Below, in pieces: positions 1-6,224 of a stretch of 9,318 bases of DNA. Every line of letters starts with the position of its first letter. Position 1 is the first letter of the stretch. Below the pieces are notes generated by a model, which saw only the letters and a program-made list of their open reading frames with translations, ran no database searches and was not told where the DNA came from. A program made the translations under genes and the position numbers. This stretch comes from Desulfonema limicola (GTDB lineage: Bacteria; Desulfobacterota; Desulfobacteria; Desulfobacterales; Desulfosalsimonadaceae), in the NCBI GenBank assembly GCA_020722245.1, contig DYLE01000095.1, forward strand, positions 1-9,318, given 5' to 3'.

Positions 1-372
1 GCCGATGGTATAAAAATCGCAGCCGGTGCGATGCCTGCAAAAACAGCTGCCGTAATTTTCCGTAAACCATCTCACGTATTCCCCGGCATCGATCAGCACC
101 TGCCTCTGGACGGCCTCTCCGGCTTCCCGGATTCGAGCCTCGTTCTTTAAAGCAATCCCCATGGCCCCGGCGGTGACCACCCCGCAGGTGGAGCCGCCCG
201 CCACGCACCCCCCCTCGAACCCGGTAAACCCTTTAAGCATGGTGTCATCGGGCATGCCGATCATATCCTGGAAAACTTCCAGGGTGGCCAGGGCTCAGTT
301 TAAATCCTTCACCAAAAAAAATGCGGCCCTTCGGCCCCAGTGGCCCTGGCTCTTTTTTTTCGCTCCATCCAT
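1..372 (-). CDS. C_GCAxxG_C_C family redox protein, putative selenoprotein (partial, C-terminus beyond window)
   Basis: This is a putative cytoplasmic redox protein of the C_GCAxxG_C_C family (usually about 140 residues with four conserved cysteines); no substrate is known. Reading from ATG 372-370, 124 residues are visible if TGA at 297-295 is read as selenocysteine (residue 26). The motif N-U-A-L-A-T-L-E-V-F-Q aligns with the family's N-C-A-x-x-T/V-L, so TGA stands exactly at the first conserved cysteine. Downstream come GFTGFEGGC (48-56), STCGVVTAG (61-69, the CGAxxG-type motif) and GSCFCRHRTGCDF (108-120). The part after TGA matches the family too well to be noncoding, and the part before it continues in the same frame to a good start (AAAGGGGG six nt upstream, in-frame TAA further up). 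The N-terminal stretch has two 8-nt homopolymer runs (312-319, 353-360), so a frameshift error there is possible. Alternatives are a nonsense-mutated pseudogene, or a shorter protein from ATG 264-262 lacking the first cysteine. Confidence 0.75.
267..283 (-). promoter_or_regulatory. Candidate bacterial SECIS hairpin
   Basis: The minus-strand transcript contains CCUGGAAGUUUUCCAGG: a perfect 7-bp stem (CCUGGAA with UUCCAGG) closed by the loop GUU. Exactly 18 nt lie between the TGA and the loop. Published bacterial SECIS rules require a small apical loop with a G in its first two positions, about 16-37 nt downstream of UGA, and this hairpin meets both. It lies within the coding sequence, as bacterial SECIS elements do. 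It would recruit SelB carrying Sec-tRNA. The stem is short and the loop is minimal, so folding analysis should confirm it. Confidence 0.6.
295..297 (-). other. In-frame TGA, likely selenocysteine codon
   Basis: On the minus strand the frame reads Asn(AAC)-TGA-Ala(GCC)-Leu-Ala-Thr-Leu. The family has N-C-A at this point, so the stop codon lies where cysteine is expected and differs from TGC or TGT by only one base. Both sides of the codon are in the same uninterrupted frame. Selenocysteine replacing a redox cysteine is a well known pattern, and deltaproteobacteria are rich in such proteins. The selA/selB/selC/selD machinery is not in this window. Confidence 0.7.
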
Positions 373-428
373 TTCCCGCCCCCTTTGTTGGATGTGAAAA
401 CCGCTTTACCTCAAATTCAACACAACAG

Positions 429-457
429 AACATAAATGAATCATTGCGCCGAATCAA
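429..457 (-). promoter_or_regulatory. Possible promoter of the selenoprotein gene
   Basis: On the minus strand TTGATT (457-452) and TATGTT (434-429) are separated by 17 nt, each matching 4 of 6 bases of the sigma70 -35 and -10 consensus. It lies about 55 nt upstream of the ATG at 372, in the divergent intergenic region. The match is weak and could be chance. Confidence 0.25.
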
Positions 458-532
458 TCCCATTTTCGAGACTCCGGCGGGAATCGCCTCATGAAACACC
501 CATCTTTCTTATCTACATTTAAAAAGAAGCAT

Positions 533-561
533 TTGAAAAATGACGCCGTCTGATGTATAGA
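533..561 (+). promoter_or_regulatory. Candidate sigma70 promoter of the acyl-CoA ligase gene
   Basis: TTGAAA (533-538, five of six matches to the -35 box) and TATAGA (556-561, four of six to the -10 box) are separated by 17 nt. This would start transcription near 568, leaving a leader of about 70 nt before the ATG at 641. It is a consensus match only. Confidence 0.4.
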
Positions 562-627
562 AAGAAAAAATATTCCGTAGCAATCTGCCATCTTCTAACG
601 GTCCAATGAAAATCATAACGATTTATC

Positions 628-635
628 AAGGAGGG
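628..635 (+). promoter_or_regulatory. Strong ribosome binding site setting the start at 641
   Basis: AAGGAGGG lies 5 nt upstream of ATG 641. No comparable site precedes the later in-frame ATGs, so the longer protein with the N-terminal extension is favoured. Confidence 0.8.
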
Positions 636-640
636 TAAAA

Positions 641-2488
641 ATGCCGGAGAAAAAATCCTTAAAATCCGTTGCCGGGGCCATGCGCCATGTCCTGCTGACC
701 GAGGAGAACCGGGGCCTCAACAGGTCGATTAAAAACCAGTGGGGCTGGCTCAACCTGTTTAAAACCCTCGGCAAGACCTTCCGAAAAGGCGGCTTCATGA
801 ACAACATGAGGGCGCTGTCCCAATTTCAAACCGGAAGCTTTGCGGCCAACCTCTTTATCTCCCTGTGGGAGTCCCTGGATACGCGGGAGGCGATCGTCGA
901 TGGGGAACGCCGGTTCACCTATACCCAGATGCATGACCGGGTGCTTCGGCTGGCCAATGCGCTTCAGGACATGGGGGTCAAACCCAAGGACCGGGTGGGC
1001 TGCATGCTGTACAACAGCGCCGAGTATCTGGAATCCTTTTACGCGGCCAGCATCATCGGCGCCCCCATGCCCGCGGTGAGCTGGCACCAGCGGGGAAAGG
1101 AGCTGCGCGACACCATCAACCTTCGCAAACCCAAGGTGTTTATTTTCGACGCTGATTTTGCAGAGGACGTCATGACGTATAAAAATGAGATGCCGTCCGT
1201 GGAGCAGTTCATTATGGTGGGCGGCACGCCTCCGACGGGTATTTTAAGGTATGATCAGCTTTTTGACGAATACCCCGATACCCTGCCCAAAACCAACTTT
1301 ATCTTTGCCATGAATCCATACACCGGCGGGACCACCGGCACCCCGAAGAGTTCCAACCTCTATGACGGCTTAAGCTATCTCCTAAGCGACGTGGCGGAAG
1401 CCCCCCGCACCAGCATGGAGGAGTACCTGAAATACCTGATCCGCCAGTTCAGCTATCTGTATTACTGCGGCGGGCATCTCATCAAGGACCCCGAGGGAAA
1501 AAACATCCGCAGCCTGATCCCCACGCCGATGTATCATGCCGGGACCGCCGCCGGGTTCGCTCCCTGCGTGCTTTTAGGCGCGACAGCGGTTCCCATGAAA
1601 AAATTCGACCCCGAATCCTTTCTCATGATGACACAAAAGGAACGCATCTCCTGGTCGTTTGTGGTGCCCACCATTCTTCAGCGCATCCTTGGGCTGCCCG
1701 ATGAGGTCAAGCGCAAATACGATTTAAGCTCCATGCATACCCTGCTCTGCGCTGCGGCTCCCTGCCCGCCGGAGGTCAAAACCGCCGTAAACCAGCTGTT
1801 CATGCAGCAGGGCGCACCGAAGCCCGTTTTTCACGAGTACTACGGCAGCTCCGAAACCGCGCTGATCACCCTGCTGCTGCCCGAAGACTACATGGAAAAA
1901 CCCGAACGGATCCACAGCGTGGGCAAACCGCGCTGCGGGGATCTGCTCATCTACGATCCGATTGCCCAAAAAACCCTGGAAAACGGCCAAAAAGGCCTGA
2001 TTCTGTGCAGGTCCGTGGGGACCCTGTCGCTTCGGTATCCGGGAACGGAAAAAAAATTAAAGGACAGCCAGAAGATCATCGGCGGCAAGGAATGGTATGA
2101 TGACGGACTCATCGGATGGCAGGATCCGGACGGCTTCTTATATCTGAGCAGCCGGGTCAAGGAGATGATCATCTGCGGCGGGGTCAATATCTTTCCCGCT
2201 GAAATCGAACGGGTGTTGTTTATGAACCCCAAGGTGTATGACGCTGCGGTCATTCGAGCGCCCCACCCGGACCTCGGAGAAATGCCGCTGGCCTGCATTC
2301 AGCTCAAGGAGGGGGAAACCGCCGACGAAGCGGAAATCCAGCAATACTGCAAGGAAAAAGGACTTTCCGGATTTAAAATTCCCAAAAAGGTGGATTTCTT
2401 TGAAAAACTTCCCCGTCACCTCGATGGCAAAATCATCAAACGCGAACTTGAGGAGAAATACTGGAAAGGGGTTGAGCAAAGGGGATAA
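641..2488 (+). CDS. AMP-dependent acyl-CoA synthetase/ligase (ANL superfamily), substrate unknown
   Basis: A 615-residue adenylate-forming enzyme expected to activate a carboxylic acid with ATP and transfer it to CoA. Visible motifs are the P-loop YTGGTTGTPK (227-236), PMYHAG in the middle, the A5 motif HEYYGSSET (398-406), the hinge SSRVKEMIICGG (503-514) followed by VNIFPAEIE (515-523), and the C-terminal GKIIKREL with probable catalytic Lys597. Two points are unusual. The A7 motif, normally Y-x-T-G-D, reads WYDDGLIGW (485-493), so the ribose-binding Asp aligns with Leu490. The P-loop continues KSSN rather than the common KG. About 50 residues precede the usual domain start, and an insert follows the P-loop. 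Family membership is certain. Long-chain, aromatic or other acids are all possible, and a non-CoA adenylating role cannot be excluded. It appears to be transcribed alone. Confidence 0.93.
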   Translation: MPEKKSLKSVAGAMRHVLLTEENRGLNRSIKNQWGWLNLFKTLGKTFRKGGFMNNMRALSQFQTGSFAANLFISLWESLDTREAIVDGERRFTYTQMHDRVLRLANALQDMGVKPKDRVGCMLYNSAEYLESFYAASIIGAPMPAVSWHQRGKELRDTINLRKPKVFIFDADFAEDVMTYKNEMPSVEQFIMVGGTPPTGILRYDQLFDEYPDTLPKTNFIFAMNPYTGGTTGTPKSSNLYDGLSYLLSDVAEAPRTSMEEYLKYLIRQFSYLYYCGGHLIKDPEGKNIRSLIPTPMYHAGTAAGFAPCVLLGATAVPMKKFDPESFLMMTQKERISWSFVVPTILQRILGLPDEVKRKYDLSSMHTLLCAAAPCPPEVKTAVNQLFMQQGAPKPVFHEYYGSSETALITLLLPEDYMEKPERIHSVGKPRCGDLLIYDPIAQKTLENGQKGLILCRSVGTLSLRYPGTEKKLKDSQKIIGGKEWYDDGLIGWQDPDGFLYLSSRVKEMIICGGVNIFPAEIERVLFMNPKVYDAAVIRAPHPDLGEMPLACIQLKEGETADEAEIQQYCKEKGLSGFKIPKKVDFFEKLPRHLDGKIIKRELEEKYWKGVEQRG

Positions 2489-2490
2489 GG

Positions 2491-2518
2491 GTGGAAGGCT
2501 GAAGGTGGAAGGTAGAAG
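2491..2518 (+). repeat. Two tandem 14-nt repeats
   Basis: GTGGAAGGCTGAAG (2491-2504) is followed directly by GTGGAAGGTAGAAG (2505-2518), matching at 12 of 14 positions. They begin two nt after the stop codon of the ligase gene. They are purine-rich simple repeats with no obvious hairpin and may be low-complexity intergenic sequence of a kind dispersed elsewhere in such genomes. Confidence 0.6.
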
Positions 2519-2587
2519 ACTGATTTTTTTCTCTGTGTGCTTTGTGCGCTGTTGGGTCAATTTGTTCATTCTTCAAACTGGAAATAA

Positions 2588-2905
2588 AAAAAAGAGAGAA
2601 CCCTGCTTCTCTTAGGCAGGACCGTTGATGCCGCCCATGAAAGCGCTGATGCCGCCGCCGTTCAATCCAGGCTTGAAAAGGATGCGGCCGAGATCAGTCG
2701 GCTTCATGCGAAAGTCGAGGCCTTTGCAAAACCCCTGAACCTACCGGCAGGCATCGTGTTTAACCTCAACACCCTGAACCCCCACGGGGATACCGTAGAA
2801 ATCCTCTTTGCCGAACGCCTGGACGCGGCCATGAGCCCCGACGGACACGTCCTTGCCGCCGCCTCGGGAAGCCTTCTTATCCGGCTCTGGAAACTCAGCG
2901 AATAA
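2588..2905 (+). pseudogene. Open frame without a start; likely 3' remnant of a truncated gene
   Basis: After an in-frame TAA at 2585-2587 the frame stays open to TAA 2903-2905, giving about 105 residues. It has strong coding character from about 2612: GC-rich third positions and a plausible amphipathic segment (AAAVQSRLEKDAAEISRLHA), then NLPAGIVFNLNTLNPHGDT and a tail SPDGHVLAAASGSLLIRLWK. There is no ATG, GTG or TTG near its beginning; the first is GTG 2756. Its 5' side is AT-rich repeat-like DNA. The tail resembles a terminal WD40-type blade (SPDG...LA..S....RLW), but one blade is too little to assign a family. The best reading is the C-terminal end of a gene lost by deletion or rearrangement. 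A short expressed peptide from GTG 2756 is less likely. Confidence 0.5.
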
Positions 2906-2953
2906 TCCAGCCGGCCCACCTGTTGCCGATAAAAATACCCATGAGAATCAAAT

Positions 2954-2958
2954 GGAGG
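2954..2958 (+). promoter_or_regulatory. Ribosome binding site deciding the radical SAM start
   Basis: GGAGG lies 5 nt upstream of ATG 2964. In-frame ATGs further upstream (2853 and 2952) would add residues resembling no domain and would overlap the upstream remnant, so 2964 is preferred. Confidence 0.75.
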
Positions 2959-2963
2959 ATCAA

Positions 2964-4463
2964 ATGAAAAAAGCAAACCCCGGACTGAAGATCGCCTTGA
3001 TTATTCCCAAAAACAGCAGCGATAATAAAAAAAGTTTCTACGACTGTGATTTTTATTCGACATTCCTGCTGACAAAAAAATACGTTTCATACCTGCTGGC
3101 GATACCCACCATAATCGCATTGACACCGGACCGGCATGAAATCAGGGTGTTTGACGAAAACATCGAGGAGATCGATTATAACTGGAAGGCGGATCTGGCG
3201 GGTATCAGTGTCAGAACCATGTTTGCCGAAAGGGCCTATGCGATCTCCGAGGCATACCGGAAAAGAGGGGTCAAAACAGTTTTAGGCGGCATTCACCCCT
3301 CCATGTGTCCGGAAGAGGCGCAACAGCATTGCGACAGTGTTGTTACCGGAGAGGCCGAAGCGGTCTGGACCGCCCTTCTCACGGACGCCGAGAACGGCCA
3401 GTTAAAAAAGCGCTACAGGGCGGAAAAATTCTTTGACATAAAATTATCCCCTGTTCCCAACCGGGTCCCCCTTTCAAGAAACAGGTACCTTTCCGATATC
3501 GTTCAAACCACAAAAGGCTGCCCCTTTCATTGCGAGTTCTGCTCGGTATATGCCTTTGACGGGCAGAAGATCAGAAACAAGACCGTAGACCAGGTCATTC
3601 AGGAAATTACGGACATCAACGGATTCCATGCCAGGTATAAAAAGAAAAACGCGATATTCTTTGCCGACGACAATATCATCGCAAACAAAAAATTCTCAAA
3701 GGAACTTTTTTTGGCGCTTAAACCGCACAACATCAACTGGATTTGCCAGGCCTCCATAAATATTTCAAAGGAGGATGAACTGCTCGGGCTGATGCGGGAG
3801 AGCGGGTGCGGGGCGATTTTTATCGGGTTTGAATCCATCTCTCAAAAAAACCTCGAAATGATGCACAAGGAGATCAATCAGCGGTACGATTTTCTTGAGG
3901 CAATAAAAAAAATTCAGTCATACGGAATGCTGGTTCACAGCTCCTTTATCGTTGGGTATGATTTTGACTCTTCAAAAACCTTTGACGAACTGATCGATTT
4001 TATCCGGGAATCCAGGCTGCTGATGCCGTTGATCAACATCCTCACCCCCTTTCCCGGGACCGAGTTGTTTATGCGCTTTGAAGCGGAGGGGCGGCTCCTG
4101 CACAGGGACTGGAGTAAATACGACACAAAGCACGTCGTGTTTTCTCCCCCCAACATGTCTCCCGCGGAATTGCTGGCCGGATATATAAAGATCGTTAAAT
4201 CGGCCTACTCCTTTGATGCCATATTCGAGAAACTGAAACACTACTGGAAAATCGACTTCTGGGAACGCGCCAACCGGCTTGACCCGGTAAAATTCAGGTA
4301 CCGTCTTATCTTTGCTGTCCGGCTTTTCACCCTGCTTTTTTCCTTCAGGTTTGACCGGTCAAGGTTTATCGTGAAAATACTGCCGAAGGTATTTAACAGC
4401 CGGGTCCGGATATCGACCATTCTTACATTGATGGCGTATAATGATTTCGCAGCCTCCCTGTAA
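2964..4463 (+). CDS. B12-binding domain radical SAM protein, function unknown
   Basis: A 499-residue protein starting with MKKANPGLK. Residues about 8-150 look like a cobalamin-binding Rossmann domain, with VLGGIHPS (106-113) and VVTGEAEAVW (126-135), a typical pattern in this class; no DxHxxG motif is seen, so any cobalamin would bind base-off. The radical SAM core carries CxxxCxxC at Cys186, Cys190 and Cys193 (TKGCPFHCEFC) for the 4Fe-4S cluster and SAM, followed by FADDN (233-237), FIGFES (286-291) and FIVGYDFD (328-335). TPFPGTELF and DWSKYD (361-387) lie in a C-terminal segment like that of DUF4070-containing relatives such as hopanoid methylases. A methyl transfer or other radical reaction on a lipid or natural product is possible, but the substrate cannot be read from the sequence. 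The basic C-terminal 60 residues may be membrane-associated. It converges on the downstream operon and has no evident partner gene. Confidence 0.9.
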   Translation: MKKANPGLKIALIIPKNSSDNKKSFYDCDFYSTFLLTKKYVSYLLAIPTIIALTPDRHEIRVFDENIEEIDYNWKADLAGISVRTMFAERAYAISEAYRKRGVKTVLGGIHPSMCPEEAQQHCDSVVTGEAEAVWTALLTDAENGQLKKRYRAEKFFDIKLSPVPNRVPLSRNRYLSDIVQTTKGCPFHCEFCSVYAFDGQKIRNKTVDQVIQEITDINGFHARYKKKNAIFFADDNIIANKKFSKELFLALKPHNINWICQASINISKEDELLGLMRESGCGAIFIGFESISQKNLEMMHKEINQRYDFLEAIKKIQSYGMLVHSSFIVGYDFDSSKTFDELIDFIRESRLLMPLINILTPFPGTELFMRFEAEGRLLHRDWSKYDTKHVVFSPPNMSPAELLAGYIKIVKSAYSFDAIFEKLKHYWKIDFWERANRLDPVKFRYRLIFAVRLFTLLFSFRFDRSRFIVKILPKVFNSRVRISTILTLMAYNDFAASL

Positions 4464-4502
4464 AGGAAACGTGGGAAACGGCCATAAGTTACGGTCTTCG
4501 CA

Positions 4503-5369
4503 TCACAGGCCGGCCAGCGCCGCAAAATTTTCCCCCAGAAGCTTTGCCCGGATTTTCTGATCGACAAAAAGCTTTTCAATCCTTCTTTTGATCAGGCCGT
4601 AATCGAATTTCCCGTCGCCGCCATGGAACCCGTAAGGGCCATCCGTGCCGAACAGGCAGCGCTCTGCGCCGAGATAGTCCACGGCCTGCTTTATGGTTCT
4701 TTCCCCCACGTAACTGGTCTGGGAAAGGTCCACAAATACGGTTTTCTGGCCCAGCATCGCCTTCCAGGTTTCCTGATACCCCGGGAACCCGGTATGCGCC
4801 AGGATCAGCTTCAAACTGGGCACCTTTTTTAAAAGCGCGCCGTAATCCCCTTCAGAATCGTATCCCAGATGCATGAGCATAGGCTTTCCGGTTTCAGCGA
4901 GCTTTTCCGCCACCGGGGCCAGCCTTTCGGGATCATAATGGTGCCAGAAGGGGTGGGTCTTGACCCCGATGAATCCTTTATGGTCCTTGTATTTTTCCAA
5001 CTCGGCCACGGGGTCCCGCGTCCCGTTGGGGTTGACAAACACCCAGCCGAGAAACCGATCCGGGTGCTTGTCCACCTCGGCGAAGATCTCAACATTGTCC
5101 GGGTCCTTATACAGGGGGATGTCTTTTCCCAGGATCTTGACCCCGTTTTTCGTGAAATTGGCGACAAACAGCTTTCCAATCCAGCGAAAGCGGGGACGGG
5201 TGATAAAAAACTGCAGCAGGCTGACCAGGGCCCGGGGCGGTTCGGTGAACAGATCCTGCACCGGAGCCATCAGGGCGATTTGATCCACCCCGGAGGCGTC
5301 CATTTTTTCAAGCAGTTGCTTTGTGGAAAGCAGCCTTGTTTCATAGTGGTAATGGCAATCGATAATCAT
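4503..5369 (-). CDS. Amidohydrolase family 2 (TIM-barrel metal-dependent hydrolase)
   Basis: A 288-residue metal-dependent hydrolase of the amidohydrolase-2 type (PF04909-like), which includes decarboxylases and hydrolases such as the aminocarboxymuconate-semialdehyde decarboxylase group. Metal and catalytic positions are visible: His6 and His8 in DCHYHYE, KTHPFWHHY (137-145), MLMHLGYD (164-171), ILAHTGF (189-195) and the terminal Asp243 in FGTDGPYG. The start at 5369 is chosen because AAAAGGAGG precedes it by 5 nt and the HxH motif then sits at the expected N-terminus; an earlier in-frame ATG at 5411 would add 14 residues that look unrelated. It is the last gene of the minus-strand group, 50 nt after the HisF homologue. 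Its substrate is unknown. It is more distant in sequence from the two deaminases upstream than they are from each other. Confidence 0.88.
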   Translation of the reverse strand: MIIDCHYHYETRLLSTKQLLEKMDASGVDQIALMAPVQDLFTEPPRALVSLLQFFITRPRFRWIGKLFVANFTKNGVKILGKDIPLYKDPDNVEIFAEVDKHPDRFLGWVFVNPNGTRDPVAELEKYKDHKGFIGVKTHPFWHHYDPERLAPVAEKLAETGKPMLMHLGYDSEGDYGALLKKVPSLKLILAHTGFPGYQETWKAMLGQKTVFVDLSQTSYVGERTIKQAVDYLGAERCLFGTDGPYGFHGGDGKFDYGLIKRRIEKLFVDQKIRAKLLGENFAALAGL

Positions 5370-5374
5370 GGGAA

Positions 5375-5383
5375 CCTCCTTTT
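5375..5383 (-). promoter_or_regulatory. Ribosome binding site setting the amidohydrolase start
   Basis: AAAAGGAGG on the minus strand lies 5 nt before ATG 5369-5367 and decides between this start and ATG 5411. Confidence 0.8.
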
Positions 5384-5419
5384 GGCAAACCTTTCGTCTG
5401 TTATCATTCAAGTCGTTTT

Positions 5420-6184
5420 TCAGGGCATCAGCGCCACGCCGTTTTTCTTTAAATACGCCTTGAGATCGGGAATGGAAATCAGGTTGAAGTGAAACACCGA
5501 GGCGGCAAGAAGAATCGTTGCTCCGGCGTTTACCGCATCCAGAAAATGGGACAGCTCCCCGGCCCCGCCCGAAGCCACGATCTCCGCGCCGGTGTTTTTA
5601 GACAGCGCCCGGATCAGCGGCAGGTCATAGCCGGTGCGGGCGCCGTCCCCGGCCTTGCTGGTGGGGAGGATCACCTTTACACCGAAATCGTACACCTGTT
5701 TGCCCCATTCCACCGCGTCCGCCCCGGTGGGTGTCCGACCGCCGTCGATGTAAACCTCGTAGCCCGAGGGCATTTTCTTATTCTGGTCCACGTCAATGGC
5801 CACGGTCACCCGATCCGGGCCGAACTCCCGGACCATCTCTGAAATGACCGACGGATTTCGAAAGGCCGCGCTGCTGGTGGATATTCGGTCCGCGCCGGCT
5901 TCCAGAACCGCAGCGGCGCCGGCCACATCCGCAATGCCGCCGCCCACGGTGAAAGGCACCGTGGTGACCGCCGCCACGGCCCGGACCACGTCGCACATGG
6001 TTTTTCTTTTTTCGATGGTGGCCGTGATGTCGAGCAGGGCCAGCTCATCGGCACCGGCCTCGCAGTAGGCCCTGGCGCATGCCGCCGGGTCCCCGGCATC
6101 CTTGATGTTTACAAAATGCACCCCCTTGACCACCCGACCGTTTTGCATATCCAGGCAGGGCATGATGCGTATGGGTTTAGCCAT
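5420..6184 (-). CDS. hisF: HisF homologue (imidazole glycerol phosphate synthase cyclase subunit-like)
   Basis: A 254-residue (beta/alpha)8 barrel. Canonical HisF, with the glutaminase HisH, turns PRFAR and ammonia into imidazole glycerol phosphate and AICAR in histidine synthesis. Seen here: PCLDMQNGRVVKG (9-21) with catalytic Asp12, LDITATIEKRKTM (51-63), FTVGGGI (78-84), VAIDVD (128-133) with catalytic Asp131, ASGGAG (204-209) and AASVFHF (227-233). Full length and clear family membership suggest an active cyclase. It departs from the Thermotoga enzyme at ILPTSKAGDGA (172-182; canonical ILLTSxDxDGT) and at STSSAA (102-107; canonical SINTAA). Of the four gate residues (Arg5, Glu46, Lys99, Glu167) Arg and Glu47 remain, Lys is Arg100 and Glu167 aligns with Val171. 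No hisH or other his gene is visible. It lies between adenine deaminase and an amidohydrolase, apparently in the same operon. It may be a paralogue using free ammonia. The gene symbol is for the family. Confidence 0.88.
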   Translation of the reverse strand: MAKPIRIMPCLDMQNGRVVKGVHFVNIKDAGDPAACARAYCEAGADELALLDITATIEKRKTMCDVVRAVAAVTTVPFTVGGGIADVAGAAAVLEAGADRISTSSAAFRNPSVISEMVREFGPDRVTVAIDVDQNKKMPSGYEVYIDGGRTPTGADAVEWGKQVYDFGVKVILPTSKAGDGARTGYDLPLIRALSKNTGAEIVASGGAGELSHFLDAVNAGATILLAASVFHFNLISIPDLKAYLKKNGVALMP

Positions 6185-6191
6185 GGATTTT

Positions 6192-6201
6192 CTCTCCTTT
6201 T
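6192..6201 (-). promoter_or_regulatory. Ribosome binding site of the HisF homologue
   Basis: AAAAGGAGAG on the minus strand lies 7 nt upstream of ATG 6184-6182, in the 40-nt gap after the adenine deaminase stop. It shows that this gene is independently translated within the operon. Confidence 0.65.
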
Positions 6202-6224
6202 CATATTTATTTTTTCATGAGGGG

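Larger units (their letters stand above)
373..640. other. Divergent intergenic region
   Basis: This 268-bp AT-rich stretch separates the leftward redox gene from the rightward acyl-CoA ligase gene. It holds the two promoter candidates and both ribosome binding sites. Apart from these I see no small gene, tRNA or clear operator palindrome. Confidence 0.6.
2489..2963. other. Intergenic stretch with degenerate sequence
   Basis: This 475-bp gap holds the two tandem 14-mers, an AT-rich segment with T- and A-runs (2522-2593), the startless open frame, and the leader of the radical SAM gene. I see no clear rho-independent terminator for the ligase gene on the plus strand and no RNA gene. Confidence 0.5.

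Noticed and set aside
245..499. An 84-codon minus-strand open frame overlapping the selenoprotein start region
   Set aside because: It is in a different frame from the recognisable C_GCAxxG_C_C sequence, shows no family features and lacks a convincing ribosome binding site.
2585..2612. Minus-strand hairpin (AGAGAA...TTCTCT) followed by a T-run, like a rho-independent terminator
   Set aside because: The stem is only about 6 bp and AT-rich, and no minus-strand gene lies upstream to need it; on the plus strand no T-run follows.
4464..4502. Imperfect palindrome CCATAAGTTACGG between the two convergent genes
   Set aside because: The stem is interrupted and very short with no T-run, so it cannot be supported as a terminator.
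4503..4505. TGA stop of the amidohydrolase gene as another selenocysteine codon (next codon is Cys)
   Set aside because: The protein ends at the usual family C-terminus (GENFAALAGL), and the sequence beyond shows no family continuation.
4869..5492. A 207-codon plus-strand open frame
   Set aside because: It is antisense to the amidohydrolase-2 gene and the end of the HisF homologue, both of which carry clear catalytic motifs; long antisense frames are common in GC-rich genes.
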